From Candidatus Fermentibacterota bacterium (lineage in GTDB: Bacteria; JAFGKV01), in assembly GCA_016928395.1 (NCBI GenBank), contig JAFGKV010000304.1, positions 1 through 14,862 of the forward strand: a DNA stretch of 14,862 nt, given 5' to 3'. Of this stretch, positions 8,902 through 14,862 are shown piece by piece; position 1 is the first letter of the stretch, and each line of letters begins with the position of its first letter. A program made the position numbers and the translations under genes. The notes under the pieces are model-generated. The model did no database searches and was not told the DNA's origin. It saw only the letters and a program-made list of their open reading frames with translations.

Positions 8902-9282
8902 CTATTGGCTCAGCATCTCGCCCGAACGCTTCACGAAGCGGACTCGCCGGCCATCCGCCAGGTGCTTTCTTCCGACTCTCTCGCGCCGGTCATCAACCAC
9001 CAGGGCAACGTTGGAGATGTGAACGGGCGCCTCCTTCTCAATAATGCCACCTTGCTGGTTCTTCTGACTCGGCCGCGTGTGCCTCTTCATGAAGTTGACC
9101 TTCTCGACCACGACACGTTGCTTCGCGGGAATGACCCTGAGCACCTTGCCACGTTTGCCCTTGTCATCGCCGCTTATTACCTGAACAGTATCTCCCTTGC
9201 GAATGAGCGGTGAACTCGTACCCCGACGCGTGGTCGCTCCACCCTTGGGAGCAAGACCCAACCCTTCGTTTCGCTTTTTCAT
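8902..9282 (-). CDS. rplX: 50S ribosomal protein L24 with N-terminal extension
   Basis: L24 starts 50S assembly and sits near the tunnel exit. The KOW domain begins around residue 28 with [20 protein letters not shown], followed by [20 protein letters not shown] and the typical [15 protein letters not shown]. The product is 126 residues instead of the usual 100-110 because about 26 basic, Gly-rich residues precede the KOW domain. I find no ATG, GTG or TTG close to the usual start, only a TTG at codon 8, so the extension looks real. The ATG at 9282 overlaps the rplN TGA by one base and has GGAGG 7 bases upstream; a GTG one codon earlier is closer to that site and less likely. Confidence 0.96.
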   Translation of the reverse strand: MKKRNEGLGLAPKGGATTRRGTSSPLIRKGDTVQVISGDDKGKRGKVLRVIPAKQRVVVEKVNFMKRHTRPSQKNQQGGIIEKEAPVHISNVALVVDDRRERVGRKHLADGRRVRFVKRSGEMLSQ

Positions 9283-9650
9283 CACAACACCTCCGGAGCC
9301 AGCGACACGATCTTCATGAACCGCTTGTCGCGGAGTTCCCTGGCCACCGGACCAAAAATGCGAGCAGCAGTCGGCTCCCGTTGTTCATTGATCAGCACTG
9401 CGGCATTGTCGTCGAACCGTATGTAGCTTCCGTCCCTTCGACGAAACTCCTTCTTCGTCCTCACCACCACCGCCTTGGCGACCGATCCCTTCTTCACATT
9501 GGAATTGGGAATCGCGGACTTGATGGCAACGACAATGATATCGCCGACCCGCGCGTACCGTCTACGTGTGCCCCCGAGAACTCGGATGCACTGGCCGGTC
9601 TTTGCACCGGAATTGTCCGCGATGGTGACCCACGTCTCTTGCTGAATCAT
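9282..9650 (-). CDS. rplN: 50S ribosomal protein L14
   Basis: L14 lies at the subunit interface, joins bridge formation with 16S rRNA and is where RsfS binds in other bacteria. The 122-residue product starts [20 protein letters not shown], with [20 protein letters not shown] (about 68-87), [21 protein letters not shown] and the end [16 protein letters not shown]. Length is exactly the family norm. It begins 2 bp after rpsQ and overlaps rplX, marking the start of the spc block. Confidence 0.98.
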   Translation of the reverse strand: MIQQETWVTIADNSGAKTGQCIRVLGGTRRRYARVGDIIVVAIKSAIPNSNVKKGSVAKAVVVRTKKEFRRRDGSYIRFDDNAAVLINEQREPTAARIFGPVARELRDKRFMKIVSLAPEVL

Positions 9651-9652
9651 GG

Positions 9653-9910
9653 CTACTTGGCCCTTTCGAGTATCTCAAGCAGACGCCACCGTTTGGTCTT
9701 GCTGAGCGGCCGGGTTTCGACAATCCGCACACGATCGCCCATCTGACCTTCGTTGTTCTCGTCGTGGGCCGCGAACACCTTCTTGGTGCGAAGTTTCTTC
9801 CCGTACACCGGGTGGCTGAAGAGACGCTCGACCTCAACCCGAATGGTCTTGTCGGCTTTGCTCCCAACCACCATGCCCTCACGGATCTTCTTGTTTCCCT
9901 TGCCTTGCAT
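9653..9910 (-). CDS. rpsQ: 30S ribosomal protein S17
   Basis: S17 is an OB-fold protein that binds 16S rRNA early in assembly. The 85-residue product has [20 protein letters not shown] (10-29), [20 protein letters not shown] (33-52), and [20 protein letters not shown], the family signature. The ATG is 14 bp after rpmC with GAGGAAA upstream. It closes the S10 block. Confidence 0.98.
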   Translation of the reverse strand: MQGKGNKKIREGMVVGSKADKTIRVEVERLFSHPVYGKKLRTKKVFAAHDENNEGQMGDRVRIVETRPLSKTKRWRLLEILERAK

Positions 9911-9924
9911 AGGTTTCCTCGCTC

Positions 9925-10167
9925 TCAGGACCGGGAGTCACCCGGTGTCCCGGACAGCGCGCGCCGCCCCCGGTCTACACCAAGGTGCCGCTCGCGCCGA
10001 ACCGTGACGGCTCGCGCCAGATTTCTCCTCGTGACCCGCAGCATCATTGGATTATCCAACTGCCGGGTCGTGTGCCGGAAGCGAAAGTTGAAGAGCTCTT
10101 CCCGGAGCTCGCGGATCTTGTTCTCCAACTCCCCGTCCGAGAGTTCTCTCAGTGCATCCACCTTCAT
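9925..10167 (-). CDS. rpmC: 50S ribosomal protein L29
   Basis: L29 is a helical protein at the tunnel exit, near where signal recognition particle and trigger factor dock. The 80-residue product has the coiled MKVDALRELSDGELENKI then LREELFNFRFRHTTRQLDNP, and VTRRNLARAVTVRRERHLG. The usual length is 60-70; about 15-18 extra residues (roughly VDRGRRALSGTPGDSRS) form an unstructured basic tail. The ATG at 10167 is chosen; a TTG at 10182 inside rplP would add five residues without support. The gap from the rplP stop is 4 bp. Confidence 0.95.
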   Translation of the reverse strand: MKVDALRELSDGELENKIRELREELFNFRFRHTTRQLDNPMMLRVTRRNLARAVTVRRERHLGVDRGRRALSGTPGDSRS

Positions 10168-10171
10168 GACA

Positions 10172-10591
10172 TCACCACCCAAGGTCCTGCCTGCCCACGA
10201 CCTTGGCCTTGAGAGGCAGCTTGGATGCCGCCAGCTCGAGCGCGGATCGGGCCAGATCTTCGCTTACACCTTCAATCTCGAACATGATTCTCCCCGGTCG
10301 CACCACCGCTACCCAGAACTCCGGTGCTCCCTTGCCCTTGCCCATGCGTGTCTCCGCCGGTTTGAGTGACACCGGTTTGTCCGGAAAGATGCGAATCCAA
10401 ACCTTGCCGCCGCGACGCATCCTTCGGGTGACCGCCACGCGGGCGGCCTCAATCTGTTTGCTGGTTATCCACGCGGGCTCCAAGGCCTTCAAGCCGTACT
10501 CGCCAAAATCCAGGCTGCTGCCACGAAACGCCTTGCCTCGCATCCTGCCGCGCTGCTGCTTCCGGTACTTGACACGACTGGGGGCTAACAT
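10172..10591 (-). CDS. rplP: 50S ribosomal protein L16
   Basis: L16 organises the A-site and peptidyl transferase region and joins late in 50S assembly. The 139-residue product starts [20 protein letters not shown], with [20 protein letters not shown] (29-48), [20 protein letters not shown] and [20 protein letters not shown], the family signature. Upstream in-frame codons extend into rpsC but the ATG at 10591 gives the normal length. It lies 2 bp after rpsC. Confidence 0.98.
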   Translation of the reverse strand: MLAPSRVKYRKQQRGRMRGKAFRGSSLDFGEYGLKALEPAWITSKQIEAARVAVTRRMRRGGKVWIRIFPDKPVSLKPAETRMGKGKGAPEFWVAVVRPGRIMFEIEGVSEDLARSALELAASKLPLKAKVVGRQDLGW

Positions 10592-10593
10592 AC

Positions 10594-11322
10594 CTACCCG
10601 TCCTCTCCTGGCTGTTCCACGACGGAAACCCGCTCTTTCACCGGCCGCTCCCCGCCGGCATTTTCGTGTCGGCCTTCGCCCCGGCCCGTCCTTTCGTCGT
10701 CGCGAAACTCGCCACGGTGAATCCACACCTTGACACCCACAGATCCATGGGTCGTCTGTGCCGTCGAACGCGCAAAATCGATATCAGCCCGGAGAGTATG
10801 AAGGGGCACACGCCCCTCGCGGTACTGCTCCTGGCGCGCCATATCGGAGCCGCCCAGACGGCCCCCCACCACCACGCGGACTCCCTCGGCACCCATTCGC
10901 ATGGCGGACGCAATGGCCCGTTTCATGGCCCTTCGGGACGAGACACGCTGTGTTATCTGGCGGGCTATGCTCTCGGCGACAAGTTGAGCGTCAATCTCAG
11001 GAACCTTCACCTCAACGATGTTGATGTAGATTTCCTTGCTCGTAATGTGCTTCAGCTCATCACGAAGGCGATCCACCTCCGCTCCCTTGCGCCCGATGAT
11101 GACGCCCGGCCGGGCAGTGTGGATATTGACCGTCACACGGCGAGGAGCGCGTTCGATCGACACTTTCGAGATGGATGCCCGCTCCATACGCCGGAACACA
11201 TACCGCCGGATCATCAGGTCTTCGGCAAGAAGGTCTCTGTAATCGCGCTCAGCGTACCACAGCGAATCCCATGTGCGCGTTACGCCGAGACGGAAGCCAA
11301 ATGGATGCGTCTTCTGACCCAA
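10594..11322 (-). CDS. rpsC: 30S ribosomal protein S3
   Basis: S3 is at the mRNA entry tunnel of the 30S subunit. The 242-residue product starts [15 protein letters not shown], has a type II KH domain (about 40-110) with the loop PGVIIGRKG (72-80), and the S3 C-terminal domain with [18 protein letters not shown] (154-171) and [13 protein letters not shown] Glu/Gly/Arg-rich tail follows residue 205. The start must be TTG at 11322: a TGA lies in frame two codons upstream, and GAGGGAG stands 7 bases before. The 47-bp gap from rplV is long for this operon and holds a small palindrome at 11351-11361. Confidence 0.97.
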   Translation of the reverse strand: MGQKTHPFGFRLGVTRTWDSLWYAERDYRDLLAEDLMIRRYVFRRMERASISKVSIERAPRRVTVNIHTARPGVIIGRKGAEVDRLRDELKHITSKEIYINIVEVKVPEIDAQLVAESIARQITQRVSSRRAMKRAIASAMRMGAEGVRVVVGGRLGGSDMARQEQYREGRVPLHTLRADIDFARSTAQTTHGSVGVKVWIHRGEFRDDERTGRGEGRHENAGGERPVKERVSVVEQPGEDG

Positions 11323-11369
11323 GAGTCAACTCCCTCTGATCGTCCTCACCGCTCGACGAGCCGGGTGAA

Positions 11370-11717
11370 TCATTCCTTGACCGCCACTTCCACATGGAGG
11401 TGGCTCGTTCTCTTCCGGATTCGAAATGCACGACCCCGAGACTGGGGACGGAACCGTTTCATCGTGGGACCGCCGTCGACCCAGACGCGGGAGACGAACA
11501 GGTCTTCGACGTCAAGCTTGCCTGAGCCTTCCTGATTGAGTGCATTCGCCGCAGCCGAACGCACGACCTTGTTCAACACGCGGCCCGCACTCCGATTGCA
11601 GAACTCAAGAGCCCCCGTTGCCTCTTCGACCCCCTTGCCCCGAATGAGATCCGCAACCTGTCGCGCCTTCCGCGGTGACATCCGCACAAACCGGGCACAC
11701 GCCGAGAATGTTGCCAT
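11370..11717 (-). CDS. rplV: 50S ribosomal protein L22
   Basis: L22 spans the 50S subunit and its beta-hairpin lines the exit tunnel, where macrolide resistance changes occur. The 115-residue product has [20 protein letters not shown] (12-31), [14 protein letters not shown] (about 49-62), and the hairpin-to-tail signature [20 protein letters not shown] then KRTSHLHV. Length is typical (110-118). The ATG is 9 bp after rpsS. I saw no deletion in the hairpin. Confidence 0.98.
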   Translation of the reverse strand: MATFSACARFVRMSPRKARQVADLIRGKGVEEATGALEFCNRSAGRVLNKVVRSAAANALNQEGSGKLDVEDLFVSRVWVDGGPTMKRFRPQSRGRAFRIRKRTSHLHVEVAVKE

Positions 11718-11726
11718 GAAACCTCC

Positions 11727-12011
11727 TCACCGCGGAGCGGTGCGTCGTTCGCTCTTGCCCGCGTGACCCCGGAAGGTCCGCGTGGGAGCAAACTCGCCCA
11801 GCTTGTGCCCTACCATATTCTCTGTGATGTAGACGGGCACGAAGTTCTTGCCGTTATGAATGGCGAATGTATGGCCCACAAACTCCGGCGGAATCGTACA
11901 GTCGCGCCGCCAGGTCTTGATCACCCGCCTCTCTCCTGACCGGCCCATGAGCGTGACCTTGGATTGGAGCTTTGGATCTACGAACGGGCCCTTCTTCAGC
12001 GAACGTCCCAT
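11727..12011 (-). CDS. rpsS: 30S ribosomal protein S19
   Basis: S19 is in the 30S head near the A-site finger. The 94-residue product starts [15 protein letters not shown], has [20 protein letters not shown] (28-47) and IAIHNGKNF-like [13 protein letters not shown] (49-61), and ends [18 protein letters not shown]. Length is normal (about 92-95). The ATG at 12011 is right after a GAGGAGGAGG; an upstream GTG would add 45 residues from inside rplB and is not credible. The gap from rplB is 13 bp. Confidence 0.98.
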   Translation of the reverse strand: MGRSLKKGPFVDPKLQSKVTLMGRSGERRVIKTWRRDCTIPPEFVGHTFAIHNGKNFVPVYITENMVGHKLGEFAPTRTFRGHAGKSERRTAPR

Positions 12012-12024
12012 ACCTCCTCCTCGC

Positions 12025-12846
12025 CTAGCCTCTGCGTCGGACGATGAGCGAATCAGACGGTTTTGACCGCCGTGTCCGGTATCCCTTGGTGGGTTTTCCC
12101 CAAGGAGTGCAAGGGTGCCGACCGCCCGAACTCTTCCCTTCACCACCGCCCATGGGATGATCGACAGGGTTCATGGCGACGCCCCGAACGCTGGGTCGAC
12201 ATCCCATCCACCGAGCCTTGCCTGCCTTACCCCAGACGATGCTCTCGTGCTCGGCATTGCCGACTTGCCCCACAGTGGCACGACATTCCAGACGGACGAG
12301 TCGCACTTCTCCCGAAGGAAGTCGCAGGTGGCCGTGTGTGCCTTCCTTGGCCACGAGCTCAGCGGATGTGCCTGCACTTCTGGCCATTTGGGCGCCTCGT
12401 CCAGGCTGCAACTCGACCGCGTGGACAACTGTTCCCAGCGGCATGACGCCTAACGGCATGCAGTTGCCGATCTTGACCTCACCCGCCGCATCGGACACCA
12501 CGGTATCCCCCACCGAAAGGCCGGTAGGAGCAAGAATGTAGCGTTTCTCTCCGTCTCGATAGTGCAGAAGAGCAATCCTCGCCGACCGATTGGGATCATA
12601 TTCCACGGCGGCGACCCGTGCAGGGATACCCTCTTTGTCCCGTCGAAAATCCACCCGTCGCAATGCCCGCTTGTGGCCACCGCCACGATGTCGGACCGTG
12701 ACACGCCCCCTGTTGTTGCGACCACCCGTGGATCGCTTTGATGAGGTCAGAGACTTCTCACGATCGGTACGGGTGATGTCCGAAAAGTCAGACACCGTGC
12801 GGTACCGCATTGAAGGGGTCGTTGGCCTGTACCGTTTGATGCCCAT
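12025..12846 (-). CDS. rplB: 50S ribosomal protein L2
   Basis: L2 is a primary 23S rRNA binder needed for subunit joining and peptidyl transfer. The 273-residue product has [20 protein letters not shown] (41-60), the OB and SH3-like domains, and the C-terminal GNAEH then [21 protein letters not shown]230, matching the E. coli histidine needed for activity (229 without the initiator Met), is kept. The following histidine is methionine (M232) instead of the usual His. Length fits the family. The ribosome binding site GAGGGAG lies inside the end of rplW, 4 bp away. Confidence 0.98.
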   Translation of the reverse strand: MGIKRYRPTTPSMRYRTVSDFSDITRTDREKSLTSSKRSTGGRNNRGRVTVRHRGGGHKRALRRVDFRRDKEGIPARVAAVEYDPNRSARIALLHYRDGEKRYILAPTGLSVGDTVVSDAAGEVKIGNCMPLGVMPLGTVVHAVELQPGRGAQMARSAGTSAELVAKEGTHGHLRLPSGEVRLVRLECRATVGQVGNAEHESIVWGKAGKARWMGCRPSVRGVAMNPVDHPMGGGEGKSSGGRHPCTPWGKPTKGYRTRRSKPSDSLIVRRRG

Positions 12847-12850
12847 GCTA

Positions 12851-13141
12851 TTACACTCCCTCGAAGAAGCTGATGGTCTGCCCCTTCTCCACCGTGATTA
12901 TCGCCTTTTTCCAGTCGCGCCGGCGACCCTCCGCCAGGCGGACGCGGCGGGGTTTCCCCCGCACATGCATCACACGGACAGAGGTCACAGTGACGCCAAA
13001 GGCATCCTCAACCGCAGCTCGAATCGCTCCCTTGGTTGCACGCCGGTCAACTTCGAAGCTATACTTGTTTTCGATTTCGCGCTGCCTATTGCTGCGCTCG
13101 GTGAGCAGGGGACGTCGAAGGATTCCCCATGGTGTCCTCAT
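12851..13141 (-). CDS. rplW: 50S ribosomal protein L23
   Basis: L23 sits at the peptide exit and is the docking site for trigger factor and signal recognition particle. The 96-residue product has [11 protein letters not shown] (7-17), [20 protein letters not shown] (28-47), [19 protein letters not shown] and [20 protein letters not shown], the family pattern and length. Its ATG overlaps the rplD stop as ATGA, so the two are coupled. Confidence 0.98.
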   Translation of the reverse strand: MRTPWGILRRPLLTERSNRQREIENKYSFEVDRRATKGAIRAAVEDAFGVTVTSVRVMHVRGKPRRVRLAEGRRRDWKKAIITVEKGQTISFFEGV

Positions 13142-13764
13142 CCCGCACTCCTTTGTTCCAGACGCTCCAGCGCATCCACCGTCATGACCAGCTTCTCGGA
13201 GCGGAGAACACGATATGTATTCAAGCTGTCAGCCAGCGCCATATCCAGCGTCGGGATATTGCGGCCCGACATGATCGCGGAGAGATCGCGGTCACCGATG
13301 ACCAGGAGAGTCTTTCGATCACCAACACCCAACGCTGCGAGGGCGTGGGCCATGCCTTTGGTGCGGGGCTTGTCGAACGAAAGCCGGTCCACCAGAACCA
13401 GATCGCCGGCTGCGGCCCGAAGCGACAGCGCGGCCCGGAAAGCCTGGCGGCGCGCTTGTCGGTTCATCTTCAGGTTGAATGGGCGGGGCTTTGGACCGAA
13501 AGTAGTGCCGCCGCCAACCCAGATCGGGGAACGGAAGGTTCCTGCACGGGCCCGCCCTGTGTGCTTCTGCCTCCACGGCTTACGGTTAGAGCGAGAGACT
13601 TCGCCGCGGGTCTTCGTACATGCCGTGCCCGTGCGCTGGTGCGTCATATAAACCCTCACTGCTTCATGGAGAATGTGAGGGTCGACGAGAACGCCGAAGA
13701 CGCCGTCATCGAGTGCGCGCTCGCCCACGACACCTCCGTCCTGATTGTAGACATTTACGGTCAC
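13138..13764 (-). CDS. rplD: 50S ribosomal protein L4
   Basis: L4 extends a loop into the exit tunnel and, in E. coli, also represses the S10 operon. The 208-residue product has the tunnel-loop signature KPWRQKHTGRARAGTFRSPI (62-81), then WVGGGTTFGPKPR (82-94), and a globular C-terminal half with SLNTYRVLRSEKLVMTVDAL. Length is typical (200-210). The start is GTG with GGAGG 8 bases upstream. The L4-controlled leader, if it exists, would lie upstream of tuf or between genes outside this window. Confidence 0.98.
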   Translation of the reverse strand: MTVNVYNQDGGVVGERALDDGVFGVLVDPHILHEAVRVYMTHQRTGTACTKTRGEVSRSNRKPWRQKHTGRARAGTFRSPIWVGGGTTFGPKPRPFNLKMNRQARRQAFRAALSLRAAAGDLVLVDRLSFDKPRTKGMAHALAALGVGDRKTLLVIGDRDLSAIMSGRNIPTLDMALADSLNTYRVLRSEKLVMTVDALERLEQRSAG

Positions 13765-13789
13765 GTTGGCTTCCTCCCCATGGGCAGTG

Positions 13790-14404
13790 TCACGACCCGA
13801 GAATCATCAGGAAGCTGTTCCTGGCGCCGGGGACGGCACCCCGGAGCAGGATCAGGTTCCGGTCGCTGTCAATCCGGACCACCTGAAGGTTCCGAACCGT
13901 CACGGGGGAATTCCCCATACGGCCCGGCATCTTCCGTCCCTTGAACGTTCGGCCCGGTGTGGTGTTTGACCCCATTGAGCCAACTGCCCGATGGCTCTTG
14001 CAGCCATGGGCATCGTCGCCGCCTGAAAAGCCCCACCGCTTGGTGCCGCCGGCGAAGCCGCGTCCCTTGGAGCGACCCCTCACCTTGACCAGGTCGCCGG
14101 GACGAAAAGAGTCAACCGTTAGGGTCATCCCTGGCGCCGCCTCGTCATCGGGCCCGACTCGGATCTCCCCAACGACCTGGCCCGGCGCCACATTGGCCTT
14201 CCGGAAATGGCCCTTTGCCGGGAGGTTGGGGTGCTTCTTCTGGCCGAAGGAGAGCTGCACGGCGTCATAGCCGTCGCGATCACGCACCTTGCGCTGCACC
14301 ACAGTACATGGCCCCGCCTGAACCACCGTGACGGGAGTCATACTCCCGTCCTCAGCAAAGGTGCGGGTCATGCCGATCTTGCGGCCTATCAATGCCTTCA
14401 TCAT
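13790..14404 (-). CDS. rplC: 50S ribosomal protein L3
   Basis: L3 reaches toward the peptidyl transferase centre and starts 50S assembly. The 204-residue product starts MMKALIGRKIGMTRTF, with VKVRGRSKGRGFAGGTKRWG in the middle and HRAVGSMGSNTTPGRTFKGR then KMPGRMGN, the family signature. At the site of the glutamine methylated by PrmB in E. coli this protein has Thr. Two adjacent ATG codons (14404, 14401) lie 5 and 8 bases after GAGG; the first is chosen. A TTG at 14422 would add six residues and lies before the binding site, so it is rejected. Confidence 0.98.
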   Translation of the reverse strand: MMKALIGRKIGMTRTFAEDGSMTPVTVVQAGPCTVVQRKVRDRDGYDAVQLSFGQKKHPNLPAKGHFRKANVAPGQVVGEIRVGPDDEAAPGMTLTVDSFRPGDLVKVRGRSKGRGFAGGTKRWGFSGGDDAHGCKSHRAVGSMGSNTTPGRTFKGRKMPGRMGNSPVTVRNLQVVRIDSDRNLILLRGAVPGARNSFLMILGS

Positions 14405-14440
14405 GGTTTCCTCACCTGACAACTCGTAGCGATACGCTCT

Positions 14441-14770
14441 CTATGCCAACTTTATCGAGACATCTACACCAGCGGGTAGATCCAGCTTCATGAGAGCCTC
14501 AACGGTCCTCTGTGATGTGTCGAGGATCTCGATCATGCGCTTATGCACCTTCATCTCGAACTGCTCGCGGGACTTCTTGTCCACATGGGGTGATCTCAGA
14601 ACGGTGTAAACTGACCGCTCAACGGGCAAAGGCACGGGGCCTGATATCCTCGCACCGGTACGCCTGGCCGTCCGCACAATCTCCCGTGCCGACTGATCCA
14701 ACACGCGGTGGTCGTACGCCTTCAGTCGAATCCTCACCCTCTGCTTGCTCTTGCCGTCCTTGCTCTCCAT
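14441..14770 (-). CDS. rpsJ: 30S ribosomal protein S10
   Basis: S10 is in the 30S head and also acts as NusE in transcription antitermination. The 109-residue product has [20 protein letters not shown] (10-29), [20 protein letters not shown] and [20 protein letters not shown], the family pattern; a short charged N-terminus (MESKDGKSK) precedes it. Two ATG codons in a row are possible; the second (14770) has 5 bases after GGAG and the first (14773) only 2, so the second is preferred. It lies 13 bp after tuf. Confidence 0.98.
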   Translation of the reverse strand: MESKDGKSKQRVRIRLKAYDHRVLDQSAREIVRTARRTGARISGPVPLPVERSVYTVLRSPHVDKKSREQFEMKVHKRMIEILDTSQRTVEALMKLDLPAGVDVSIKLA

Positions 14771-14783
14771 CATCTCTCCCGTT

Positions 14784-14862
14784 CTACTGGAGGATCTTAC
14801 CGATCACGCCAGCGCCCACCGTACGCCCGCCCTCGCGTATCGCGAACCGTAAACCCTCTTCC
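14784..14862 (-). CDS. tuf: Elongation factor Tu, C-terminal end only
   Basis: The last 25 codons of a gene running off the right edge read [20 protein letters not shown] then GKILQ and TAG. This is the highly conserved end of domain 3 of EF-Tu, the GTPase that brings aminoacyl-tRNA to the ribosome. The rest lies outside the window. Its 10-13 bp distance to rpsJ implies one transcript, as in the joined str-S10 clusters of many bacteria. Confidence 0.95.
   Translation of the reverse strand, partial: EEGLRFAIREGGRTVGAGVIGKILQ

Noticed and set aside
11351-11361. Palindrome GCTC-GAC-GAGC between rplV and rpsC as a terminator
   Set aside because: The stem is only 4 bp and has no T-tract, so it cannot be a terminator inside this operon.

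Overview
The window is one uninterrupted block of 31 tightly packed genes, all on the minus strand: the end of tuf, then the fused S10, spc and alpha ribosomal protein operons. It is core genome. I see no mobile element, CRISPR array, RNA gene or unknown multi-gene system. Transcription runs from right (14862) to left and ends at a clear intrinsic terminator at 76-101.

Organism: a bacterium of fairly high GC. The order rpsJ-rplC-rplD-rplW-rplB-rpsS-rplV-rpsC-rplP-rpmC-rpsQ-rplN-rplX-rplE-rpsN-rpsH-rplF-rplR-rpsE-rpmD-rplO-secY-map-rpmJ-rpsM-rpsK-rpsD-rpoA-rplQ is typically bacterial. L2 carries DHPMGGGEG where most bacteria have DHPHGGGEG. From memory the Met form is common in Bacteroidota and relatives, so a lineage near the Fibrobacteres-Chlorobi-Bacteroidetes group, possibly uncultured, is a reasonable but weakly supported guess. 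S4, S14 and L36 all keep their zinc ligands.

Layout from right to left: the C-terminus of EF-Tu (14784-14862) lies 13 bp from rpsJ, so the str-type and S10 operons are joined. The S10 block runs rpsJ to rpsQ (14770-9653). The spc block runs rplN to rpmJ (9650-3289) and includes the translocon gene secY and the methionine aminopeptidase gene map. The alpha block follows: rpsM, rpsK, rpsD, rpoA, rplQ (3238-346). A small two-helix membrane protein gene of LapA/DUF1049 type (349-128) overlaps the end of rplQ by ATGA, and then the terminator follows. The 75 bases left of the terminator may hold the start of the next gene but are too short to call.

The genes supply ribosome parts, the RNA polymerase alpha subunit, the Sec channel and N-terminal Met removal from one long transcript. 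Gaps are mostly under 30 bp and several neighbours overlap by ATGA, GTGA or similar. Oddities: infA and adk are absent from their usual place around map; secY and map share a reading frame separated by a UGA-C stop; rpsC and map need TTG starts; L24 has a long N-terminal extension; and a membrane protein gene is coupled to rplQ.
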